From positions 33,852,918-33,916,917 of the forward strand of contig CP136062.1 in assembly GCA_032622095.1 (NCBI GenBank): DNA of 64,000 nt. The letters run 5' to 3'. The DNA is from Siphonodentalium dalli (lineage: Eukaryota; Mollusca; Scaphopoda; Gadilida; Siphonodentaliidae). Numbering within the stretch: position 1 is the first letter of the stretch; each line of letters begins with the position of its first letter. Made by a program: the position numbers and the translations under genes. Shown piece after piece: positions 11,461 through 22,677 of this stretch. The notes under the pieces were generated by a model. The model did not search any database. It saw only the letters and a program-made list of their open reading frames with translations, and was not told where the DNA came from.

Positions 11461-13500
11461 CTGAAATGAAAGAGAAATAAAGTTCAGTTTAAGACAAGAC
11501 CAACAACCTAGTATGTTTAAGATATTTATTAAAGTATTATGTTCTGTGCATCCATTTGCTATATGGAGATAGTTCGGTTCGCTTCACAAACTTATCTTGG
11601 TATCGACATTGCGGAACCGATAGATAGGCACGTGGATTAGAAGTTATCATTAAGGTGTTGATAAATATTGTGTCTGTTTAATTAATTGTACAGTCCACCA
11701 CATTGATTTATTGAGAACAAGTTATAGTATCCTTCCCAATGTATATAAAACACCGAAAACGAAAATCCTAGCAAAAACCGATATGATTATGTGATGCTGA
11801 AAGGGGTGTGCTCAAGAGTGTGTGACACGTGTTCTAGTTGTGTAAAACTGTTCTAATTATTTCATATGCTTTATATCTCCACTATCTATTGTGCACATTT
11901 CTGGTTCACATGCAATTACACCAAATGTTGTGTTTGTACGATTAGTAAATCTATACGTATATACAACACAATGTTTGTCGGTTTGTATGTCTGTCGGTAT
12001 GTAACTATATCACAATTTCCACAGGTTATTAACAGTTCAACAGGGCCGATTTAGCCAACGTCTGGGTTTATAACACACACTAAATACAATGGGGGTAGAT
12101 CTGCCCATTCAGGGGTCAAGATTTGCCCCTATCTCCCCCGTTGATGTTCCTGTTACTCTTGTGCTATTAGGGGGATAATGGGGGCATCTGAACTGCCCCC
12201 GCCATATACGGATCATATAATTGCCAATTTCTGGGGGCAATGTTTCCACTCCTTTGAGGCAATGCTAAATATACCCGTTTATTGTGGATGAAATATTCAG
12301 CTACATTGAGGATAATTTTAACATCTGTGGGGCGTATATTTGCCCACTTAGGGGGTCATGTTTGGGCCATTCCTCGAGGGCAACCATATCCCTGAGCAGG
12401 GAAGAAGAGTGCACTGTACTGTTTATCGCGAATCGTGTGATACAAGCATGTGTGTAACGAAACAGTTACATGGGATTTAACAGGGATTATGCAACATTCT
12501 ATAGAAGCAGAATGTATGTACTTAGAGCGGTCTCACACATGTGACCGGTACTCATTTAGTTTGATATCTGCAACATCAAACCTTTCACGATGCACTGCTG
12601 TAGAATATTATAATATATTCATACTGGGTAATTGTGTAGATCCTATTGTCCATGTCTCAAAATATAATTGTCTCGATCAAGTGATGAAACACGATATTTC
12701 CCTTTTATCATAAGATTACATGATCGTATACTATGAACGATCAAATCACAAAGGAGCACCATAGACTATCTCCTACATTCTCCGAGGCAGAGACTGTATT
12801 TATACCTGGAATTTATATTTGGTTACAATAATCAAGACCACAGATAAGTGAAAGGGACTGTATTCTGCAACTGTATCACACAATGTAACACTTCTCCATA
12901 ATGTTACATAACAATGTATATATGATGTGCACACAACCACGAATAACACTGAGTCAACGAACGACACTGCAATAACAGCTTTAAACGCTGATCACCTGAT
13001 TTTTACCACTAGTATGCGAGTGGTATTGGTAAGCTATTTTTCAAACAGCAAGATACTGAAAACGAATATTGTGCATTGCGCTGTGGCATATTCCAGTTGT
13101 AAAGTGCCGACTGATGTAATTTGAAAACAATAGTGTCCACCAAAAAACTGGTGCATAAAATGCACCCTTTGATATGGTGATATGGGATGCTAACCTATTG
13201 GATATATGAGTGTTTCATTACACTATAATCATCACTGTGACATGCATGTATGGTTTGCTATCACGGACAGAGTTATAAAATCCCAGGGGAATGTAATTAG
13301 TAGTTATACCACAATGGTATATGCATTTCAGTTTCTGCATTACATTCAATAATTATACACCATGCAGGTTGAAACAACCATACATATGGAGAAACAATGC
13401 GTGTGTTGCATACCTGAAACAAGCAGTCGAAGTGCATTCTCAATAATGTTTGCGTTCTCAGTATGCGCTAAACAAGAGGTGGGATTTTGTCAAAAAGCCT
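11461..13500. other. Putative intron sequence; diverged G-rich repeats at 12080-12390
   Basis: No convincing coding. Between about 12080 and 12390 a motif of the type GGGG..ATTTGCCC recurs four to five times on both strands, probably an old degenerate repeat. The frame at 12450-12713 has no recognisable domain. If the phosphotransferase exons belong to one gene, this is part of its intron (27.5 to 11.5 kb). Confidence 0.4.
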
Positions 13501-13539
13501 GGCTTGCGAAATCATTTTAGGTACTGGTCATGGGAATGA

Positions 13540-14118
13540 ATATACCAATAAACAAAGTCCAATAACTCTGCTGAAAATATCCGGCCGGACCTGGTTTGCG
13601 AACTCGTTCTAGATACTGGTCATGTGAACTCATATACCAAAAATCTTTGAAATCCTTGGACATTTGTGGAAATGAGCCCTGTGACGTCGTCCATTTGCAC
13701 CAACAAAATAAACAAAGTCCAATAACTCTGCTGAAAATATCCGGCCGGATCTGGTTTGCGAACTCGTTATATATACTGGTCAAGTGAACTCATATACCAA
13801 ATATCTTTGAAATCCGTTGAGATTTGTGGAAATGAGCCCTGTGACGTCGTCTATCTGTTATTTGGTAAATTCGACAAAAATAATAAACACAGTCCAATAA
13901 CTCCGGTAAAAATATCCGGCCGGATTTGGCTTGCGAACTCATCTAGGTAATGGTCAGGTGAACTCATATACCACAAATCTTTGTAATCCGTTTGTTCAAG
14001 TTATGACTCTTACAAATTCGGGACAGACGGACGGCAAGACGGACGGACGGACGGACGGAACCCATTACTATATCCCCCGCAAATTTTAAATTTGGCGGGG
14101 GATTATTATATTTTGGCT
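13540..14118. mobile_element. HINE/pearl-like element (family D): three core repeats, GGAC microsatellite, terminal hairpin
   Basis: Three core units of about 160 bp start near 13550, 13710 and 13890. They share CCAATAACTC, AAAATATCCGGCCGGA, TTGCGAACTC, GGTCA.GTGAACTCATATACC and GAGCCCTGTGACGTCGTC. They are followed by a GGAC-type microsatellite (about 14020-14060) and a terminal hairpin at about 14073-14102 (CCCCCGC..GCGGGGG). This core-microsatellite-hairpin order matches pearl/HINE elements of bivalves and DINE-1-like Helentrons. The opposite end is not evident, so the copy may be truncated. Confidence 0.6.
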
Positions 14119-15850
14119 CGACTGTTGCAGGTACTCTAAGCAGAAAACCAGAACGTAAAGACGCAAATCATAGAGTTTGACTTGCGTTGCACCGACCGAT
14201 AAATCCTTCAAATGGATCTGTGTTGTGATATGTGTAGTTTAAAATGTATTTAACAACAAACTTCAAAATTACCCCAATTCTTAAATATAGAGTTATGCCT
14301 CTTGCATCGCTGACGTATATGCCTATTTTATGAAATAAGTTACATTGGTTATATGACACAGTTACATTAGTCAGGGAGTCCAGAAGGTACGTCTTTGATA
14401 TATACATTGGGAAATCTTAGGTACAATGGATACATACTCAATACAGAAACCCAATGTAAGCAGCGGTTTTATGAAGCATTTTCAGACAAGTAGGATTAGG
14501 TTGACCCCTAAAACTGCGGAATCACTAATCCGTGATTAGTCAGGGCAGGTATTCCAGCACCGCACGACGTAACTTCATCACACTCTTCTTTGTTACATCC
14601 CTCCGTGTTTAATGAGTGCTAACATGAACAAGTGACCTCGTAGACACCAGGTAAGATGGCGTCAAACATACCCGCCATATTTCAGACAAGGCGCCAAGTT
14701 AGTATGGTCCACACTATAAGGAATAAATATTGACAACTATATATCATTGTGTGAAGATAAGACAACACATGACCCTTTTAGGGCAAACTTGGAACTCCCT
14801 GTCCAAGATGGCCGCCAAAATGGCAGCCACAATTGGAAATGTTAATTATTGTCCATGCAAACTGGTCATTGGAACAATGAAATTTGTCATTTGCTTGCAC
14901 GTCAGCACCTTCGATCCATCAGAACGTCACTTGTACAGAACGCAGTATGCGTATTTACCAAAATTCCGCAACTCGATTCCAGTCATATTTGAACATGAAA
15001 TAGCAGACTGGGAAATGTAAGTGATGCGTACAATACCTGAATGTGTCATCTCAATACAACCAACATTATCACGATTACTCGATGTGGCCAATGGTAGATG
15101 TTGCCCACGTGTGCCGTCCAATTGTTTACGAGTTGTGGTTCATGACTAATATAGGCTAATATGCCCTCTATACATATAAGATTAACATTCCAGATGCACA
15201 GTGGTCAAGTGTGACTATAGTGATGGCTTACAAATCTATATCGATTCTTCGCTCAGAAACTTGGCACCAAATCGCCACTTTTTGAGCTTGTACAACGATT
15301 TCAAGTAAATGGAAACATATTTAGTACCCGATGTGTGTGTTGGTTTTGAACTGGCATAAGTGTTTTACACTGAGCAGTTATAGACTAAATGACGCAAACA
15401 AGCTTGTAACATGGCAACCAAAATAGGAGAATATAGTCTTTTCGCATATCGCGACGCAAGATCCAAATTGTCCCATGTGACATGTCCGTAGGAAAGGCTT
15501 GTTCTATATTCATTGGGAACGAAATGTCAAGTTCTATGCGATGCGCGTACGGATAATATATCTTGAATCTAAGAAAATAAAAAAAATGCGATTCCTGTGT
15601 GTATGTGCTGATTACATTTCATGCAGATTTCATATTTTGTTGTTTTCTTGTACTACGTTTAGATGTTTTATAATATGATTGCACACTTTCAGTTCTTGAA
15701 TTTATAGTCTTGACTCCAAGTGGAAACATTCCTCTTGGGTGCTTTTATTTGTACATAGCTCATTGCAGTGTTTTAATCTGATCAACTGTCTGATTTATGT
15801 ACACAGTTGCTTCGATATGATATTATGTGATACCTGATTTTGTTTTTGTT
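14119..15850. other. No recognisable gene
   Basis: Unremarkable sequence. The open frame at 14730-15020 includes the phrase AAGATGGCCGCCAAAATGGC, which resembles the core of the satellite-bearing element at 45.1-48.3 kb, and is therefore probably TE-related rather than a gene. Confidence 0.35.
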
Positions 15851-15908
15851 CGTGATATGGCCTAGTGGCTAAAGTGACCTTAATCCCTCAATCAATCAAT
15901 CAATTTAG
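15850..15908 (+). mobile_element. SINE fragment with tRNA-type A box
   Basis: TGGCCTAGTGGC at 15858-15869 fits the RNA polymerase III A-box consensus (TRGCNNAGYNGG) and is followed by AAAGTGACC, as in many tRNA-headed SINEs. About 20 bases later there is a CAAT-repeat tail (15887-15903). The B box is absent, so this is a short broken copy. Confidence 0.45.
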
Positions 15909-17930
15909 TATCAGTTTATTCCATCTGTTCAAACAATCGAAATTTACGCACTAACTTGGACCCAAATTATGGTACGTTACGTTACAACTTACACATTGGT
16001 TTTGCTATTCAATTTGTTTGGTAGAACAATATGGATTTAAAAATATGTCGCGGCTCCTTTTTTACCGAAGGATATTTACAAATGTGTAACACAGTAAGTG
16101 TTGTTTGGAGAATATTGATCTATGTTTGTTGCATATGCACATCATTATAGCATAATATGTTCACTGTAGCCTAAAAGTTAAAGTATAATTCGGGAAGATA
16201 TATTAAAACTACTACAATTTGCAATCAACTTGTAATCGGTTTGAACATATGTACTTAAATCTATTTTCGTGAACCCATCCTTAAATTTCGGTGGATGTTC
16301 GCATCGATTGAAGATCAGAATATCACTATTCAAAGGAATTTTGTGTCTATCAACTGTTTGTTTTCCGATTCTACGGAGTCAAGTAACTCCCTGTGGTTCC
16401 AACTCAGCGAATATCTCTGACTCTAAAGAATCAGAAGTTAACTATTCAAAGGAACTTTTTGTCCATCAACTGTCTTTGAGAATCTACGGACTTCTGTAAC
16501 TCCCTGTGATGCGAACTTAGCCAATGTCTCTGACTCAAAAGAAATAGTTATGTCGTGAGTTCTCAACACATCTCTGCTACTGTGCAATGTATTGTGAGGA
16601 GTAATAAACACTGGTGTTTGTGCAATATATGGTTATTCCATAAGAGCGTCAGATTGGATTGTTATTAACATTCATTCAAAAGAGAGCCACACAATGGCAC
16701 ATTCCTCATTGGTTGGACATATTTACATTGTACAGCTATACATATTGTGGTGTATTATCAATGACACATACATAAGGTATCTTGACATTCGGATCAAAAC
16801 CAATTACCAAATACTAATGTTATACTTCAGCACCAATGGAACTTGAAGAGTTAGTGTATTCTTACGATTAATACATTTTTGTTTGGTTCGAGTTGCCATA
16901 TGAAAAGCAGATATTCGACAACTAGCCCAGCAGCCACATCGGAATATCCTTCATATATGGCCGGGCCAAAGACTGGTAAATATAAGAAGCTGTGACCCGT
17001 TTAGCTACTGCATGCACTGCCATGCAGCAACCTCCCGGTACATCCAGATGGAGAAACAGGTGTGAACGTTACAAGATTGAAACACTTAATAATCATGAAA
17101 ACGAAAGAAACATGACACAAAAGAAACAGACCTGGAAACAGAACACACAACTAGACATCAAGAACAAAATAAGACAGATGACATAGCTGTAATCTGAAAC
17201 ACTAGCTAATTTATTACGCCGGGTCAACTCAATCACCCATCTTGAAGAGATGTAGGATAAAACAGGAACACGAGTTAAGCCGTATATGCCTGCCGTGACA
17301 CGGCCGCTCTAGTACCTCCATGACTCCTACACCACATCTCATGAGATGCACTCCATGGCAAACAGGGTGCCACTCTAGGGAATTTTTACCCTCGCAGTGG
17401 GGTGGTAGGCCTATTTGGCCAAATAATACCTAGATGCGGAAATTTACGATCAAATATACGGTTATGATAGACACTGGGCATAATAACCACGGACGTTCAT
17501 GCCAAATGCATCGTTGGATACCACTGATTGCACTACACATCCCTATGTATTGTATGATTATGACGGGTTACAAAATTTCAACAACACAGTGAATGAAGAA
17601 TATGAAATCAACTCTGTTTCGTGGAAACCACCTTCCACACTAAAATGGAGAACAATGAAATTCCCCATGCTAATCACTAGAATCATTTTCCCTGACATGT
17701 TCGTATTGTGGCCGATGTCTATATGTTGTCAGTTCATTGCTTTCAACATTATTTTATCAGCAACTTGCTAAATGAACTAGAGCACAAGTTATCAATGCCC
17801 CACCCCAACACATACATGATATACAAAAACAGAAAAAGGCTATCTGCTTTGAGAACACAAATTGATGAAGTTACAGACATAATTAACATACTGAATAAGA
17901 TATACGGTAATACAGAAGTAGCTGTATACT
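15909..17930. other. No recognisable gene; contains a 2-copy tandem repeat
   Basis: Apart from the duplication at 16318-16550 I see nothing definite. The frames at 16992-17186 and 17499-17771 lack domain or splice support. Confidence 0.35.
16318..16550. repeat. Tandem duplication, unit about 118 bp
   Basis: Two diverged copies share ACTATTCAAAGGAA, ATCAACTGT, ATTCTACGGA/AATCTACGGA, GTAACTCCCTGTG and TCTCTGACTC. The second copy begins near 16438. The frame through the repeat (16269-16499) is incidental. Confidence 0.7.
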
Positions 17931-18220
17931 TAAAGGGGTACTGTACACTACATCCGGCCATTTATGGGTCAATCTCCTTTTATACTCAACATAATACATG
18001 TATATGCAACAAATGAATGAATTTGAGCCATGGATTAACGCTCACATGCTCTCTGAACAATGCTAAGAACATGGTAATTATAATCAAAATCATTTTATGG
18101 CTGGAGCCATAAAATCATTTTCATTATAATTACCATGTTGTTTGCATTGTTCATAGCGCACATGAGTATAAAAGGAGATGGTCCCATAAATGACCGGATT
18201 TAGTGTACAGTACCCCTTTA
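17931..18220. mobile_element. 290-bp MITE with TAAAGGGGTACTG termini
   Basis: The ends TAAAGGGGTACTGTACACT and AGTGTACAGTACCCCTTTA are exact inverted repeats. The match continues inward (CATTTATGGG, CTCCTTTTATACTCA) to a central hairpin ATCATTTTATGGC..GCCATAAAATGAT-like, so nearly the whole element folds. A second copy lacking its right tip is at 38461-38717. No clear target duplication can be read. Confidence 0.85.
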
Positions 18221-18233
18221 CGGGTACACGGTG

Positions 18234-18391
18234 GTTGTGTCAGTTTAGAATTATATATTTAACTAACTGTGGGTTTTAGTGGGTTGTGTCAATTTATATT
18301 TAGATATTTAACTAACTGTGGGTTTTAGTGGGTTGTGTCAATTTATATTTAGATGTTTAACTAACTGTGGGTTTTAGTGGGTTGTGTCAAT
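18234..18391. repeat. 51-bp tandem repeat, about three copies
   Basis: The unit TTAACTAACTGTGGGTTTTAG, TGGGTTGTGTCAATTTATAT and a short linker repeats with almost no divergence in the last two copies, suggesting a recent expansion. It directly follows the MITE. Confidence 0.85.
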
Positions 18392-18622
18392 TTGAGAGGC
18401 GGGATCGCCGATCAGGGGAGTGACAAAACTAAATATCAGAAGAGAAAATTCCAATACCAACTGCAAACTGAACTAGGGTTATGGATAAGAATGACGAAAC
18501 GGATATATATCAATGCCATGCGGGCAATAAAATTAATTCTGGATTGTGTGAGAGGATACATACACAAATTTACTATATCAAAGATCAGATCAACGATTAA
18601 TTGGTTGAATAACGATGAATAA
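18377..18622 (+). other. Candidate small reading frame, function unknown
   Basis: An 81-codon frame reads through a basic, helix-friendly stretch (for example KYQKRKFQYQLQTELGLWIR) and ends NNDE followed at once by AATAAA (18620-18625), which could act as a poly(A) signal. The next element's core (19.4-19.85 kb) also ends in an acidic tail followed by AATAAA. The frame begins inside the 51-bp repeat, so its start is not meaningful. No family is recognised and it may be chance. Confidence 0.2.
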
Positions 18623-19395
18623 AATTGCACATGTTAACAGCCGTCAAACCTGTCATCCAATCTGACAAATAATCATGTTGATGTGTGTTTGGTACCTTCA
18701 TTCGGTGGCAGTTCATACATGTACCCTCTATATCTACTCCATACCTTCAAATAATGTATATAATATCAATTATTATATGGATATGTGAAATTGTGACATC
18801 CTTACACAAGTGAAAGCATGATGGTAATGACCCCAGTTGGCTTCAACCCACGCCTTTTATGATGTCACGGAAAGTACCCCCGCCAACTGAAGCTGCAGTA
18901 CACTTAATAGGGTTGTATATTACGTGATGACATCGATTAACAATGGGACATGTCACTCCCTATGAATGGTGTACGTTCGTAATAGGTGTATGATGTACAT
19001 TCGTAATAAGAGTATTACGTTATGGGGTGTCATGTTATGTATATTACGTGTTGACATCGATGTACAATGGGGAGCCTGAACCCTGGATTATGTTCATAAT
19101 AGGTGTATTACCTCATATTATGTTAAAGATAGACAATGCACTCGCAATGTGACAATGTTAAAAAAACATGATGCACTCTCGGTATGTGAATGTTAAAGGG
19201 ACACGAAGCACTCACAGTGTGTGAATGTTAAAAGGACACAATGCACTAGCAGTTGCTGAATGTTAAAGGGACACGAGGTAATCTTGGAGTGTGAATGTTA
19301 AAGGGACACGAGGCACTCACGGTTGGTGAATGTTAAAGGGACACGAGGCAATTTCGGTGTGTAAATGTTAAAGGGACGAGAGGCACTCTCGGAAT

Positions 19396-19593
19396 GTGAA
19401 TGTTAAAGGGACACAATGTACGCTAGTAGCGCCTGTAATCGGCAGTAAGAAAGCTGCGAAATGGTTCAACGATATAGACACATTCAAAAGTATGTTGAAA
19501 TGCGTTAGCAAGGACGCAGAAGGAGTGGAAGTGTGGTCAGATAAGATAGATCAATTAATGAAAGAAGAGAGCATGCCGGAAGAGGCTGATTAA
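19396..19593 (+). pseudogene. Decayed coding core inside the long-TIR element, first part
   Basis: An open frame of 65 codons reads APVIGSKKAAKWFNDIDTF, then KSMLKCVSKDAEGVEVWSDK and a charged end MPEEAD. Composition and codon pattern look coding, unlike the flanking TIR. After the TAA a different frame (about 19592-19690) continues in similar style (DTDFDLFLKNFRRLIEYQHR), so a frameshift probably broke a longer protein. The first few codons lie in TIR sequence and are not a real start. No family is recognised. Confidence 0.4.
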
Positions 19594-19691
19594 AAAGTTC
19601 AGCGAGATGCATCGACACAGATTTTGATCTCTTTCTCAAAAATTTCAGACGTTTGATAGAATACCAACATCGATTGAAAACATCCCCATAC

Positions 19692-19851
19692 ATAATACTA
19701 TTATGAAGAAAATGGTACAGTTGACAAAACTCAGATATAATTATAAATGGGCTTTGGAGGAAGAAATTTGCAAATTCAAGAAACTCCTCGAAATAAGTTT
19801 AAAGGATCAAGAATCAGACACCGACAATGATTAAATTTCAATAAAATTCAT
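19692..19851 (+). pseudogene. Decayed coding core, C-terminal part with poly(A) signal
   Basis: From ATG at 19702 a short frame reads MKKMVQLTKLRYNYKWALEE and ends ESDTDND at the TAA (19832-19834). AATAAA follows at about 19840. The lysine-rich helix and acidic tail look like the C-terminus of the same broken protein as 19396-19593. Function is unknown. Confidence 0.35.
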
Positions 19852-20645
19852 CAAATGTTATTGTTGTCTTTGTTATATCTTCATAGTTGGAGAGAGAGTG
19901 CGTGGATTAATGGGAATTGTAGAGCGAGAAACGATAAAAGGTACATTATGAGCCCGGTCCCGATGATTAAAACAAAAATACGAAATGTGCGAGTGCTGCG
20001 TGTCCATTTAGAGTACATTGCATCCCTTTAACATTCACACACCAAGAGTGCATCGCGTCCCTTTAACATTCACATACCACGAGTGCCTCGAGTCACTTTC
20101 ACATTTTTACACCGAGATTGTCTCATGTCGCTTTAACGCCCACCGTGAGTGTGTCGCATCCTTTTAACATTCACACTCTGAGATTGCCACGTGCCCCTTT
20201 AACATTCATCCACTGCTAGTACATTGTGTCCCTTCAACATTCACACAATGTGCGTGTATCGTGTCCCTTTAACATTCACATACAGAGAGTGCCTCATGTC
20301 CATTTAACATTCACACATTTCGAGTACATTGTCTCCCTTTAACATAATATAAGGTGATACACCTGTTAGGATCATAATTCAGGGCGGAGGCTCCTCATTG
20401 TTCATCGAGGTAACCACGTAATATACATAACATGACGCCCCATAGCGTAATACACCTATTACGAATGTACACCGTACACCTATTACGAAGGTACAACATG
20501 CATAGGGAGTGACGTGGCCCATTGTTCATCGAGGTCATCACGTAATATACAACACTATTATGTGTACTGCTGCTTCAATGGGCGGGGAACTTTTTATGAT
20601 GTCGTAAAATGCGTGGATGGAAGCCAACTGTGGTCATTATCATAA

Positions 20646-22677
20646 AAAGCAATGACTCAATTTGTGATATGGGAAAGTTTTGTAACAAAAGACCAATACT
20701 GCATGGACATTTGAGACCGATAATTTATTGTCCATAAATTGGAGACAATGCTGGAGTAAATCTGGATATATATTTAATCTGCTGTTGACTCTTTGTGTGT
20801 CCGGTGAATGGGAGCACAATCTATTGAAATAGCATTCTTTTGGCTGCCATCTTGGATTATTTTATGTTATGTGAAATCACTGTGGATTCTAGAGATACAT
20901 ACGACTATCTACGTTTCGGTAATTGTCCGCTATTTTATAGGCAAACATATCTCACAGAGCGTTATCAATAATGAGCGTTTGTGACCGTAGCTGAAGTATT
21001 ACTTGATGGTGATTCTGTGGAATTCAAAGCACCATGCCCAAAACATGATATTTCAGAAATCAAACTGTTTCCAGAGGGTGCAAAAGTATGGAGCCCGGGA
21101 GGTGACATGGTAAATATATTTTATAATCCGTGCACATGGATTAATAATCCGTGCGCACGAAATAGTAATCCGTGCGCACGAATTAATCATTTGTGGTACG
21201 GGTGTGGTTAAAAGGTGGGGTGGACCAAAAGCTATTGTTTCAATGCCATACCTGCCATATTGCATGGTGGAACCACCACTGCACAACGATCCATATGTGT
21301 ATCTATATTATAGAGTTAAGGAAATTGGGATACTCATACTCTCCGTGACCACAAGGCACAGTGGGTCACGTCTATATATGCACGTACATGTTAAAACTGT
21401 CCAGTCCGGAACTGGCTTACACATGGGTCTACTTATATTCAATTCAACCCATGAAAGGCACTTTAGCCCCCCCCCCCCCCCCCCCCCCTTCCCTAATTGA
21501 CCCTCATTCCATCTTCCACAAAACTAAATACTGATGCCTGTCTTCAGTATTTATTCTTGCGGAAGAGGGTATCCTACATCTTACACTCCATTTCCGCCAT
21601 CCCTGATATCATCAGTATGGTGCAGCCGTCACTGCGCAATGATCCATTATGTATGTATAATTTAGAGTGAAGTATACTGGCATATTATCCGTGATCATCA
21701 CATAGCATCCCGGGTCATATATATGCATGTGCAGTCCGGAACTGGCTTACACACGAGTGGGGGCACACTAATCACCACGGTCCAAATGGGCAAATACTCC
21801 ATTCGTGAGCCCACATGGACACCACAGCTTAATATAATTTGTAACTAAGTAAGCCCTACTGACATACGGTCGCATACCCCCCCCCCCCCCCCCCCCCCCC
21901 CATGAAGCATCCATGTATCAAACATACTCTCATGTATAATGTCTTGTCGCAACTGCATTGTAAAGGAGTCCGCAGGCGTGAGGTCATTTTGACTGAATTG
22001 CCGATAGCACAGTATTTATATCTGTTAAGCATGGATTATCAAAAAATATTGACCATGTCACCTCCCGGGCTCCATACGAAAGAAAAGTAGAGCAGACATT
22101 ATATAAACTATCGCAGGCCTATTGTTCAATCCCCGGACTTAATTTATTTGTATGTACTATTGCCTCTTGTATATGATTTTGTTCAAATGTTGCATGGGAT
22201 TGGAACTAAATACATTTGCAGTAATATACTATAGAAAACGCAACGTTTATACGTCTATGTTAAAATAATACAACTTACAACGAACATCCATATGTACCAG
22301 CCTTCCTCCGCAAACTTCAGCCGAGCAGAAACATCTAAGAGGATGCACAGAACGATACTCGAATCTACATATCCAATTTTCAGTTTGGTAATTTTGCAGA
22401 CCTGCGAATGAAGATTTACCACATTAGTGTGCATACGTCATGGCAGTATATTTGGTTTGGTTTGTACCGGATATATGTTGTGCTATTTTTGGAGTTGCGT
22501 GTAAGGTATCGGCTACAGCCGCTATCACTGATCTGAAGGATGCACACTTCCCGGAGAGCATGTATGTCTCGATACAAACCCTTAGCTAGAGGTCACCATT
22601 GGATATATAGATAGGTTTAATCTTCCAGCCATGGCATATGGTATGAATAACAACACGAAATGACAATGAACAATACT
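20646..22677. other. Repeat-rich stretch with poly-C tracts and a diverged duplication
   Basis: Two runs of about 20 and 23 C (21469-21488, 21879-21901) close two diverged copies of a segment of about 400 bp (about 21240-21490 and 21600-21900). The copies share CACTGC.CAACGATCCAT, TATATATGCA.GT and CAGTCCGGAACTGGCTTACACA. A GTGCGCACGA-type triplet repeat lies at 21125-21185. No gene is supported. Confidence 0.5.
21086..22077. repeat. Inverted pair around GTATGGAGCCCGGGAGGTGAC
   Basis: A segment at about 21086-21130 (GTATGGAGCCCGGG, then AGGTGACATGGT.AATAT) recurs inverted at about 22030-22077. It may mark the ends of a further foldback element. The coding-looking frame at 20981-21211 overlaps the left copy, which argues that this frame belongs to a repeat. 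Confidence 0.5.

Larger units (their letters stand above)
18819..20645. mobile_element. Long-TIR element with TIR iterons and a decayed coding core
   Basis: About 600-bp inverted repeats (left about 18819-19423, right about 19988-20645) bracket a core of about 560 bp. The outer arms share AATGACC.CAGTTGGCTTC, TATTACGTG.TGACATCGAT and GTACATTCGTAATA. The inner arms are arrays of an approximately 35-bp unit containing GTGAATGTTAAAGGGACAC: eight copies on the left at about 19156-19401, and its complement on the right. Possible 6-bp direct repeats AAAGCA flank it (18813-18818 and 20646-20651). Long TIRs with 6-bp duplications are known for Polintons, but no Polinton gene is recognised, so this is only a possibility. 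Confidence 0.75.

Noticed and set aside
15850-15908. Functional tRNA gene
   Set aside because: Only an A box is present; no B box or cloverleaf.
20981-21211. Protein-like frame (LLDGDSVEFKAPCPKHD) followed by a GTAAAT donor-like site
   Set aside because: Its end, including the intron-like part, recurs inverted at about 22030-22077, so it is more likely repeat sequence; kept only as an inverted-repeat feature.
21469-21901. Two long poly-C tracts as regulatory G-quadruplex elements
   Set aside because: Uninterrupted homopolymers at the ends of a duplicated segment; most simply explained by replication slippage or sequencing of low-complexity DNA.
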